A stretch of DNA of 33,226 bases from Burkholderiaceae bacterium. GTDB lineage: Bacteria; Pseudomonadota; Gammaproteobacteria; Burkholderiales; Burkholderiaceae_C. The stretch is from assembly GCA_905339355.1 (NCBI GenBank), contig CAJPFZ010000551.1:1-33226 (forward strand), in the 5' to 3' direction. The notes beneath the pieces are model-generated. The model did no database searches and was not told where the DNA came from. It was given only the letters and a program-made list of their open reading frames with translations. Within the stretch, counting starts at the first letter, position 1. Each line of letters opens with the position of its first letter. Below are positions 26,040 to 33,226 of the stretch, in pieces. The position numbers were made by a program, and so were the translations under genes.

Positions 26040-27947
26040 TCAAGCGGCCATGGCGGCGGGCTTGAAGCTTCCGACCAGTGTCCCGTCTTTGTCCGAGATG
26101 GTCAGTTCGAGCGTGCGTCCGTCACGACCGATCACCTGTGCGAGACGGTACGGGCTTTCCGCGCTGACCAGAACGCCATTGGGCAGCCAACGCGAGATGT
26201 CGTAGCTGTAGCGTGTGCTCGGATGCACCACGTCGACCGTCATCAGGGTGCCGTTCAATGCCGGTGAGGTCTGCCATGCGGCGAGATTGGTCGCCGTGCC
26301 GTGCTGCTGGTACATCGTGAAGAGCTGTGCCGCGAAGCCCGTCCGGTTGATGAAGCTCACGCCCGCCAGCCGCACCATCGCAGTGCCGCCCACACGAACC
26401 GCGTCGCTCGCGTCCTTCGCCGAATGCGCCAGTGCGAGCTTGGGTGCCACCGCGCCGACGCGGCCCGTGGCTGCCGCGCCGGCGTACACCACCTGGCCGC
26501 CGAGCACGTAGGCGCGCTGATCGAGTGCGTTCACCGTGCTCGTCTGCGGTGGCGGAGTGAGCGTGATTGTGAATGTGCCGTCGGTCGACTTGGACGAGCT
26601 CTGCCCGCTGAACGTGCTTTCCGAGCCGCCGCCAAGCGGAATGCCGAACAGGCTGACCTCGGCTTCGAAGTGCTGCGCGAAGGTCTTCGAGAACTCGCTG
26701 TAGTCGCCTTGCGAGTACTCAATGGTGATCGTCGGATAGCCGCTGACGACGAGCGCCGAGAGCCAGCCGAAGTCGCCTCCGGGCGCGAAGTCGTACGGGG
26801 GAACGGGGCTGAACACCCATCCCGTCTTGCCGCTCGCCGCGGCGGCCTGGGCAATCGGCGTCTTGTAGAACCAGCCCACCGTCTGCCCGCCGCTGGACGT
26901 GTCCTGCTGCCAGGTGTTTGGCGCCATGGGCACCACGGTGAGCCCAGGGAAGGTCATCGACACGGTGGCCGACGCACCCGACCCGTTGGCTTCGAACAGC
27001 GAGTATTGCGCGCTTGCGCCCACCCTGATGCCGATGAAGTCCAGCGGCAACGTGAAGCCGGTGTGGCCTTCGATATCGACGCTCAGCGTGCTTGCGTCCT
27101 GGCGTGCCGCATTCATCGTGACGGTGAGCGACGAGCCGGTGTTCGACAGCGAGTTCAGGATGTCGGCCGGTGCCATGTTGATGTTGTAGCCCGGTCGCAC
27201 GGCGGTAGCGCCGCCGCTGGTGATGGTCGTCACGCCGCCATTGGCAAGCGTAGGTGTCTGCGTGTTGGCCAGCAGTTGTGCGCGCATCCACATCGCGTTC
27301 GAGCTCGAATCCTGCAGCGAGACGATGGAGTTGGTGACCTGCAGGTAGTTGACGACCGCCGGCAGGATGGAACCCGCCGTCGGCGGCATCGCGGGCAGCA
27401 GCGAGGTGAGATTGCGTGCGCTCGCGAGCGTCTGGTAGCTCAACGGTGCGGCGCCTGTCATCAGCGACTGCCCGCTCCACTGGAAGCCCACCGCATAGGC
27501 GATCACGAAGTCGACCTTGCGGGGCGTGTAGCCGAGCGTCTTGGCGGCGGTAGCGATCTGGTCCGGCGTGATGGCGCCCATGGTCTGCTCATAGGCCGAC
27601 ACCACGGCTCCCGCCTGCACCGTGGCGGCGAGCTGGGTCTTGTTGAGGAGCTGCTGGTCGTCAGCCGACAGCTTCCACGCCAGGTCCTGCAGGCTTTCGG
27701 CATAGGCGTCGAGGAACGAGTCGCCCAGCGCGACGCCGCCGTGCTGGCCCGGGGTGGCACGACGAGAGAGGTAGTCGAAGGTGTTGGCGTTGAAGTTGCC
27801 TTCAGCGTCTTGCCAGAACCACGGGAAGTCTCCCTGCGAACCGAGCTCGATCGGCGTGATCGTGCCGTGCAGCAGGTTGCCCAGTTGCTGCTGGGCCTGC
27901 GCGTTGATGGTTTCGTAGAAGAGTTGCATGAGATCGTTGCCAGCCAT
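26040..27947 (-). CDS. Unrecognised 635-aa cysteine-free protein, divergent from the LodA-like oxidase
   Basis: I do not recognise the family. The start is ATG at 27947, with AGGAGA just upstream; the frame is open to 28118 but that extension lacks a ribosome site and crosses the divergent promoter. Residues 1-225 look helical (for example DSFLDAYAESLQDLAWKLSA). Residues about 235-470 are Ser/Thr/Gly-rich and beta-like, including GYPTITIEYSQGDYSEFSKT and SLFGIPLGGGSESTFSG; the end is mixed. No cysteine occurs in 635 residues and there is no classical signal peptide or membrane helix. This composition suggests an exported or extracellular protein by another route, a beta-rich binding protein or a toxin-like effector; all are guesses. 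Its neighbours are a quinoprotein oxidase and its maturase. Confidence 0.85.
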   Translation of the reverse strand: MAGNDLMQLFYETINAQAQQQLGNLLHGTITPIELGSQGDFPWFWQDAEGNFNANTFDYLSRRATPGQHGGVALGDSFLDAYAESLQDLAWKLSADDQQLLNKTQLAATVQAGAVVSAYEQTMGAITPDQIATAAKTLGYTPRKVDFVIAYAVGFQWSGQSLMTGAAPLSYQTLASARNLTSLLPAMPPTAGSILPAVVNYLQVTNSIVSLQDSSSNAMWMRAQLLANTQTPTLANGGVTTITSGGATAVRPGYNINMAPADILNSLSNTGSSLTVTMNAARQDASTLSVDIEGHTGFTLPLDFIGIRVGASAQYSLFEANGSGASATVSMTFPGLTVVPMAPNTWQQDTSSGGQTVGWFYKTPIAQAAAASGKTGWVFSPVPPYDFAPGGDFGWLSALVVSGYPTITIEYSQGDYSEFSKTFAQHFEAEVSLFGIPLGGGSESTFSGQSSSKSTDGTFTITLTPPPQTSTVNALDQRAYVLGGQVVYAGAAATGRVGAVAPKLALAHSAKDASDAVRVGGTAMVRLAGVSFINRTGFAAQLFTMYQQHGTATNLAAWQTSPALNGTLMTVDVVHPSTRYSYDISRWLPNGVLVSAESPYRLAQVIGRDGRTLELTISDKDGTLVGSFKPAAMAA

Positions 27948-27967
27948 GATGTTCTCCTGAAGATGAT

Positions 27968-27987
27968 CGCCGGCGGATCTGCCGGCG
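27968..27987. promoter_or_regulatory. Inverted repeat in the divergent 635-aa / lodA-like intergenic region
   Basis: CGCCGGC (27968-27974) and GCCGGCG (27981-27987) form a perfect 7-bp inverted repeat with a 6-base spacer, 21-40 bases upstream of the 635-aa protein ATG. The 197-base region is the only place for both divergent promoters, so this could be an operator. No clear sigma-70 hexamers were found. Confidence 0.35.
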
Positions 27988-28144
27988 AGGTCACTGTCAT
28001 CCTGATGCGGCTTGCCCGTCCTGCACCGGCATGAATACAAAGCTGAAGCGTCCTGAATTCGGATGGCCAAGCGGGCGTCAGGTCTTGCAAGCCCGGCGAC
28101 CCGCGTGGCACAACCCACAGGCCACCATCACCAGGGAGACACAC

Positions 28145-30034
28145 ATGGCAAGAGACAGCATCGAACGGGTGTCCATCTACCCGTCCATCGGCATGGCGCG
28201 CGTGGGCAACAGTCCCGACGCATTCTTCTTCGGCCCCGAAAGCGTGGGCGCTCCGCACATCGACGACACCGCCTACCGCGACTCGCTCGGGCGCATCAAG
28301 CGGCAGGCGGCGCGTTTCCGCCTCTACGGCTTCAACGCCGCAGGAGAGGTCGTCAAGGAGATCACCGCGGCCGACGCAGAGATCAAATGGTCGGTGGAAG
28401 TGGCCAACCACAAGGCAGCCTGGTTCAACTTCGACCAGGCGCTGGACATTCCGGCAAGCCGCGGCGACATCGCGAGCATCCGGCCCTTCGCGAGCCTGCG
28501 GCGCAACCGCGGCTTCAGCGGTGCGCAGCGCTCGCAACTGTCCATCGTGCCCGGCGCACGCACGATCTCAGGCATCAACGTCAACCGCTCGGGCGCCGAT
28601 CAGCAATACGCCTTCGCCAGCGGCCGCTTCGTCGGCAAGGAGGTGTATCTCGGCGAGCTGCGCACCGACGACGCAGGACGGCTCGTGTTCCTGGGCGGCC
28701 TCGGAAACTCGGCTTCGTACAACGGCGAACCGCCGCAAGGCTTCGCGAACAACGACGGCTGGCACGACGACACCAGCGACGGGCCGGTGAACGCGGTCGT
28801 GAGCATGGGCGGCCGCGTGCTCACCGCGACGGGCGCCTGGGTCGTGGTGGCACCGCCCGACTTCGCGCCGGGCGTGCAGGCGCTTGTATCCGGCTGGGAC
28901 CTTCTGCGTGACGTGGCGTGTCAGATGGACCCCCATCGACGCCCGACGCGGCCGGTCTTCTGGGACGACATTTTTCCGTTGCTGCGCCGGCTTGCCGACA
29001 CCGAATGGGTCAACGCCGGATTCGCGCGCGAGTTCGGCTGGGGCTCGCCGCAGGACTTTCGCGAGCCGGCACTGATTTCGCGGCTGTGCGACCCGTCGCT
29101 GTCAGCCGGGCCGTTGCGCCGCGCGGTCTTCGACAGCTTTCGCCGCCCAGACTACAAGACCATGCAGGCCGATGCCTGGCCGGCCGTCTACGGCGACGGC
29201 GTGGCCGTCGATCCGCCCATCGTCGACCCACGCACGTGGATGGCGATCACGCCGCTGCAGTACGCGCTGCTCGAACAGTGGGCACACGGCGACTTCGACC
29301 ACGTGGTCTCGCCAGCCGCGGTCAAGCCCTGGAGCAGCATGAGCCCTGCCGAGCAGGTGCGGGGCATCGACCGCGCAGTGCTGGACGAAACCACTGGTGG
29401 CCCCTTCCACCCCGGGGCCGAGTTCACCTGGCCGATGCGCATCGCATCGATGTATGCGTCGCCGTTCCGCCTGAAGCAGCGCGCCGAGGCAGAGGGCGAC
29501 TTCGGCGATGAGCTCACCTCGTCGACCGCGCTCGCGGCGGGCGGCCCACTGGACGGCTGTACACCCGGCAGCGTGACGCGCTGGATGGCCTGTCCGTGGC
29601 AGACCGATACCGCGAGCTGCCTCTCGGCCTACCGACCCTCCGGCGGCGAATACCTGCCGACGTTCTGGCCCGCGCGCGTGCCCAATGACGTGCTCAGCGA
29701 AGAGGGTTATGCCGTGGTGATGGACAGCGCACGACCGCTCGAGGAACGCTTGTCGGCGTTCGCGGTAGAGCAGCGCCAGAAGTGGCTTCGCGGCATCGTC
29801 TACAAGACCAACGTGTACCCGCCGCAAGTCATCACCTCGCCCAATCCGCGCGCGGTCTTCATCGAGGCCTGGAAGCACATCGGCATCGTGACCGAGAAGC
29901 CCGGCCCGACAGACCTGCCGCTGTGGCCGGCCACGATGCGGGTCGAGACGGGGCGCGACATCAAGGGCAAGTTGGAGACGGCGATCCAGACCACACGACC
30001 GCTGTGGAAACATGACCCAACGCGCGAGCGCTGA
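28145..30034 (+). CDS. LodA/GoxA-like CTQ-dependent amino-acid oxidase
   Basis: This 629-residue protein matches the LodA family of quinoproteins (L-lysine 6-oxidase LodA, glycine oxidase GoxA). These oxidatively deaminate an amino acid to an aldehyde or keto acid, NH3 and H2O2 using cysteine tryptophylquinone built from their own Cys and Trp. The start RVSIYPSIGMARVGNSPDAF is the family N-terminus. WMACPWQTDTASCLSAYRPS (480-499) carries Cys492, with Tyr496 four residues on as in LodA (Cys516, Tyr520). RQKWLRG (544-550) holds Trp547, the likely quinone tryptophan. Residue matching is by eye. GGGAG precedes the ATG. There is no signal peptide; LodA-type proteins are often secreted without one. 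Substrate is unknown. Confidence 0.88.
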   Translation: MARDSIERVSIYPSIGMARVGNSPDAFFFGPESVGAPHIDDTAYRDSLGRIKRQAARFRLYGFNAAGEVVKEITAADAEIKWSVEVANHKAAWFNFDQALDIPASRGDIASIRPFASLRRNRGFSGAQRSQLSIVPGARTISGINVNRSGADQQYAFASGRFVGKEVYLGELRTDDAGRLVFLGGLGNSASYNGEPPQGFANNDGWHDDTSDGPVNAVVSMGGRVLTATGAWVVVAPPDFAPGVQALVSGWDLLRDVACQMDPHRRPTRPVFWDDIFPLLRRLADTEWVNAGFAREFGWGSPQDFREPALISRLCDPSLSAGPLRRAVFDSFRRPDYKTMQADAWPAVYGDGVAVDPPIVDPRTWMAITPLQYALLEQWAHGDFDHVVSPAAVKPWSSMSPAEQVRGIDRAVLDETTGGPFHPGAEFTWPMRIASMYASPFRLKQRAEAEGDFGDELTSSTALAAGGPLDGCTPGSVTRWMACPWQTDTASCLSAYRPSGGEYLPTFWPARVPNDVLSEEGYAVVMDSARPLEERLSAFAVEQRQKWLRGIVYKTNVYPPQVITSPNPRAVFIEAWKHIGIVTEKPGPTDLPLWPATMRVETGRDIKGKLETAIQTTRPLWKHDPTRER

Positions 30035-31169
30035 CGCCTTGCGAGCCCCCTCGGTGCTGGTCATCGGTGACGGGCCGGCGGCCTCGTCGTCGGCCATCGG
30101 CCTGCGCGGTGCCGGCGCCGAGGTGCGCCTCACCCGACCCGTGCCCACGGCCTCGCCTCGCTTGGGAGACAGCCTGTCGCCGCATGGCCGGCTGCTGGTG
30201 CGGCGACTGGGCCTGGACGATGCGTTCGTGGCCGACGAACACCTGCCATGCCACGCCAACCGGTCGGACTGGGGGCCGGCCGGAACCCGCCATGTCGACT
30301 TCATCGGCCACTGCCTTGGCGTGGCGCATCACGTCGATCGCGAGCGCTTCGACGCCCGCCTGCGCGAGCGTGCGCTCGCGATGGGCGCGCGCTTCGATGT
30401 CGAAACACGCGGCTTGTCGGTGCATCGCGACGGCGAACGATGGCACTGCGTGCATTCCGGTGGAACGTTTGATTGCGACTTCGTCGTCGACGCGAGCGGG
30501 CGCGCGAGCTGGTTTGCGCGGCGGCAAGGCGCACGACGGATCCGGGAGGACCGCCAGGTGGCATTGCTCGCATCGGGCGAGCCGGCATGCTGGCCGGGCG
30601 ACACCATGAGCGCCGTCGAGTCGACACCCGGCGGCTGGTGGTATTCCGCGCCAGCACCCCGGCGGCGATGGACGCTGGCGTTCTTCACCGACCCCGATCT
30701 GCTCGATCGCGAATGGCGTGGCGCCAGCGGCTGGCAAAGCTTGCTCGATACGTCGCGATCCACGCGCGAACGGCTCGACGCCCATGGCGTGGCGCTGCAG
30801 CGCCACGAGGTCATCGTTGCGGCCGAGAGCGCCCGGCTCGACCGCATGGCTGGCGCGGGCTGGTTGGCGGCGGGCGATGCCGCCATGAGCTTAGATCCGC
30901 TGTCCTCGCACGGTCTCACGGTGGCGCTGCAAAGCGGAATCGACGCAGCGAACGCGGTGCTTGCGCGTGGCTCGGACGACGAGGCAGCCCTGACGAAATA
31001 CGCTCACAAACTTGAAGCGGCCTTCGCGGTCTATTCGCGGCAGCGGCTGGCCTTGTACCGCTCCGAATCCCGCTTTGCCGACCAAACTTACTGGCAGCGC
31101 CGTCATCGGGTGGGCCAGAATGGCGACCAGTGGACGCATGAACGCGAAGGGGAGTCGCGCATGGAATGA
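30012..31169 (+). CDS. LodB-like FAD-dependent maturation protein
   Basis: This 385-residue flavoprotein of the geranylgeranyl reductase/tryptophan halogenase-like superfamily resembles LodB, which is required to form the CTQ cofactor in LodA. The Rossmann FAD motif VLVIGDGPAASSSAIGLRG (15-33) is atypical in having GDGPAA. A second FAD motif GWLAAGDAAMSLDPLSSHG (283-301) and GGWWYSAP (207-214) are present. The ATG at 30012 overlaps the LodA-like gene by 23 bases, consistent with coupled translation; a TTG at 30039 is an alternative start. It is the expected partner of the upstream oxidase. Confidence 0.87.
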   Translation: MTQRASADALRAPSVLVIGDGPAASSSAIGLRGAGAEVRLTRPVPTASPRLGDSLSPHGRLLVRRLGLDDAFVADEHLPCHANRSDWGPAGTRHVDFIGHCLGVAHHVDRERFDARLRERALAMGARFDVETRGLSVHRDGERWHCVHSGGTFDCDFVVDASGRASWFARRQGARRIREDRQVALLASGEPACWPGDTMSAVESTPGGWWYSAPAPRRRWTLAFFTDPDLLDREWRGASGWQSLLDTSRSTRERLDAHGVALQRHEVIVAAESARLDRMAGAGWLAAGDAAMSLDPLSSHGLTVALQSGIDAANAVLARGSDDEAALTKYAHKLEAAFAVYSRQRLALYRSESRFADQTYWQRRHRVGQNGDQWTHEREGESRME

Positions 31170-31181
31170 ACAGGAACCGCC

Positions 31182-33226
31182 ATGGAGCCGCGCTACCGGT
31201 TCGGCCGCTTCGAGTTGCGCCCTCTCGAAAGACAACTGTTGGAAGGCGGGCGACCGGTGCCCATCGGTGCCCGGGCTTTCGATCTTCTGGTGATTCTTGC
31301 GGCCAGCCAGGGACACGTCGTCAGCAAGGATGAACTGATCGAGCGCGTCTGGCCGCGACTCGTCGTGGAGGAGAACAACCTCCAGGTGCAAGTGTCCAAG
31401 CTTCGGCGCCTGCTCGGGCGCGAAGCCATCGCCACGGTAGCCGGACGCGGCTACCAGCTCACGTTGCGCGAAGGGCCCGGCTCGCCCGATGAACGCCAGG
31501 ATGCCGCGGACGAGGCGGCACCATCGGGTCCGCCACTGCACAACCTGCCCGCGGAGCGCAGCACATTCATTGGCCGCGACAGCGAAATCGCCGTCTGCGC
31601 GCGACTTCTCGGAAACACGCGGCTTCTCTCCATCTTGGCGATCGGCGGCTGCGGCAAGACGCGGCTCGCGCTGGAACTCGCGCGCGAGCTGGCGTCCGAC
31701 GTGCCCGACGGCGTGTGGTTCATCGACCTCGCGCCGCTGCAGGAAGCGGGAAGAGTTCCCATCGCCATCGGCGCATCGCTGCGCGTGTTCGAGCAGCCCG
31801 GCACGCCGCTCAGCGACGCGCTGTCGGGTGCGATCGGAAACAAGCACATGCTGCTCGTGCTCGACAACTGCGAGCAGGTGGTGGGCGCGGTGTCCGAGTT
31901 GGTCGAGGTTCTGCTGTCCCGCTGCGCGCGGTTGCAGGTCATCGTCACCAGCCGGGTTGCGCTGTGCCACCCGCTGGAGCGTGTGTATGCCCTGCCGCCC
32001 CTGGCCTTGCCTGCGACGACGTCCGAGAGCGAGGCGGTGAGTTTCGACGCGGTGCGCATGTTCATCGACCGCCTGCAGTGGGCCGATCCGGACTTCCGAC
32101 TCGACGCGTCCAACGTCGCCACTGCGGTCGACATCTGCCGGCGTCTGGACGGCATTCCCTTGGCGCTCGAACTCGCGGCGGCCCGTATCAAGGTACTGAG
32201 CCTGCATGAGATTCGCGACAAGTTGGACGACCGCTTCAAGTTCCTCACCGGTTCGTCGCATGCCCTGCCGCGCCACCAGACGCTGCGTGCCACCATTCAA
32301 TGGAGCTACGACCAGTTGCCACCTGCGTTGCAGCAGCGCTTCCGCCTGCTGGGCGTGGTGGCCGGCAGCTGGACCCTCGCCACGGCCACTGCCCTCGCGG
32401 GGGACGCGGCGAACGACCATCGGGGCGAGTTCGACATGCTCGATGCGATGTCTCAGCTTGTCGACCAGTCGCTCGTCAACGTGCACCAGGGGCCGGGAGG
32501 CGAGACGCGATACCGCTTTCTCGAAACGGTGCGCGTCTTCGCCCGCGAATGCCTGCGCGAGGCTGGCGAGGAAGCCGCCGCGCGCACAAGGCACCTGCGC
32601 TGCTACGCCGCTCTGGCCGACCAAGGCAGCGTCTTGATGCAAGGTGCGCAGCAGGGAGCCTGGCTGCAGCAGCTCGACGCCGAACGCGAGAACATCGTGC
32701 TGGCGCACGCGTGGTGCGACAACGTCATCGACGGTGCGGAGCTCGGCCTCGTGCTCATCGCGTCGCTGCAAGGGTACTGGCGAAGCCGCGGCCTGATCGA
32801 TCTGGGATACCGGCTCGCCTGCGAGGCGGTGATCCGCGCCGACGGTGTGGGCGCGAGCGTGGTGCATGCGAAGGCGCTCTTCTGCGCGGGCGATCTGGCG
32901 TACTTCCTGGGCCGCCATCATGAGGCGGTCGACCTGCTGTCCCGCAGCAAAGAGATGGCCGCGGCGCTCGGCGATGTGCAGCAGCAGGCGTGGTCGCAGC
33001 TCATGCTCGGCGTCGCCTGCCTTGGACTGGCTGAGTGGGATGCAGGGCGCTCGCATGCCGCCAGCGCCTTGGCACTCGCGCGATCCGATGGCGACAGCCA
33101 GGTGCTCAACACGGCGGTGATGGCGATGTCCGTCATTCATCTCGCGCTCGGAGAATTTGAGGACGCACAGCGGCTGCTCGATGAATCACTGTCACTCGCG
33201 CGCAAGCGCGGGGCGCCAATCAACGT
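31182..33226 (+). CDS. Winged-helix / NB-ARC (STAND) transcriptional regulator, C-terminus beyond window
   Basis: An open frame of 681 codons runs off the right edge without a stop. Residues 1-93 form an OmpR/CadC-type winged-helix DNA-binding domain (VVSKDELIERVWPRLVVEEN, then VAGRGYQL at 86-93). After a linker, an NB-ARC-like ATPase follows: Walker A IGGCGKTR (154-161), Walker B MLLVLDNCEQV (223-233), VTSRVAL and GIPLALELAA. The later part (about residue 490 onward) is helical, TPR-like repeat. Such STAND regulators switch with nucleotide and a ligand sensed by the repeats. The ATG lies 12 bases after the LodB-like stop, so it may be cotranscribed and regulate this locus (inference). Confidence 0.88.
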   Translation, partial: MEPRYRFGRFELRPLERQLLEGGRPVPIGARAFDLLVILAASQGHVVSKDELIERVWPRLVVEENNLQVQVSKLRRLLGREAIATVAGRGYQLTLREGPGSPDERQDAADEAAPSGPPLHNLPAERSTFIGRDSEIAVCARLLGNTRLLSILAIGGCGKTRLALELARELASDVPDGVWFIDLAPLQEAGRVPIAIGASLRVFEQPGTPLSDALSGAIGNKHMLLVLDNCEQVVGAVSELVEVLLSRCARLQVIVTSRVALCHPLERVYALPPLALPATTSESEAVSFDAVRMFIDRLQWADPDFRLDASNVATAVDICRRLDGIPLALELAAARIKVLSLHEIRDKLDDRFKFLTGSSHALPRHQTLRATIQWSYDQLPPALQQRFRLLGVVAGSWTLATATALAGDAANDHRGEFDMLDAMSQLVDQSLVNVHQGPGGETRYRFLETVRVFARECLREAGEEAAARTRHLRCYAALADQGSVLMQGAQQGAWLQQLDAERENIVLAHAWCDNVIDGAELGLVLIASLQGYWRSRGLIDLGYRLACEAVIRADGVGASVVHAKALFCAGDLAYFLGRHHEAVDLLSRSKEMAAALGDVQQQAWSQLMLGVACLGLAEWDAGRSHAASALALARSDGDSQVLNTAVMAMSVIHLALGEFEDAQRLLDESLSLARKRGAPIN

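Noticed and set aside
26301-28034. Long plus-strand open frame opposite the 635-aa protein gene
   Set aside because: The product is Arg/His-rich without motifs, while the minus frame has a good ribosome site and balanced composition.
27948-28118. In-frame N-terminal extension of the 635-aa protein
   Set aside because: No ribosome site at the upstream ATG and it would occupy the divergent promoter region. AGGAGA precedes the ATG at 27947.
30891-33140. Long minus-strand open frame opposite the LodB-like and STAND regulator genes
   Set aside because: Its product is Arg/Gln/His-rich with no domain, and the plus strand holds clear Walker and FAD motifs. It is a high-GC shadow frame.
1-33226. tRNA genes, CRISPR arrays, insertion sequences, prophage or integrase genes
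   Set aside because: None was found by eye on either strand. A tRNA scan and IS search would be needed to exclude degenerate copies.

Overview
The window is high-GC, densely packed chromosomal DNA from a betaproteobacterium, most likely order Burkholderiales (Rubrivivax/Piscinibacter/Comamonadaceae-like). The basis is the protein sequences, the many ATGA/GTGA/TGATG stop-start overlaps, and the gene order lysC-tilS-accA-DNA glycosylase-cysS followed by cyclophilins and lpxH. No tRNA, rRNA, CRISPR array, insertion sequence or prophage gene was seen, and no gap exceeds 300 bases.

Positions 1-9138 are mostly housekeeping. A leftward block runs cysS > glycosylase > accA > tilS > lysC (lysC is cut by the left edge). 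A rightward block runs TPR lipo/periplasmic protein > periplasmic cyclophilin > cytoplasmic cyclophilin > lpxH > mtfA-like peptidase. A branched-chain amino-acid binding protein follows on the minus strand, with a good terminator and a plausible promoter.

Positions 9364-16545 hold the leftward set pepA > holC > small conserved protein, with REP-like repeats on both sides of pepA. Divergent from it is a tightly overlapped rightward run: lptF, lptG (LPS export permease), a CbiX/SirB-type chelatase, a CysB-type regulator, and a YbdL-type methionine aminotransferase. The last three form a sulfur/siroheme/methionine theme.

Positions 16531-25907 carry a FimV-like membrane protein, a crotonase-fold protein lacking the usual glutamates, a histidine phosphatase, a class II aldolase-family protein, a Crp/Fnr regulator, then a phosphotransferase plus acyl-CoA dehydrogenase pair. 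This pair resembles the two halves of ACAD10/11 and the LvaA/LvaC levulinate enzymes. An unknown 249-aa protein, a nu-class-like GST and an unknown 176-aa protein complete the region.

Positions 26040-33226 are the most unusual part. A LodA/GoxA-type protein-derived-quinone (CTQ) amino-acid oxidase overlaps its LodB-type flavoprotein maturase. Twelve bases later begins a large winged-helix/NB-ARC (STAND) regulator that runs off the right edge. Divergent from lodA is an unrecognised, cysteine-free 635-aa protein. Together these form a candidate uncharacterised amine-oxidase locus producing H2O2, possibly with the 635-aa protein as an effector or partner. That role is inference.
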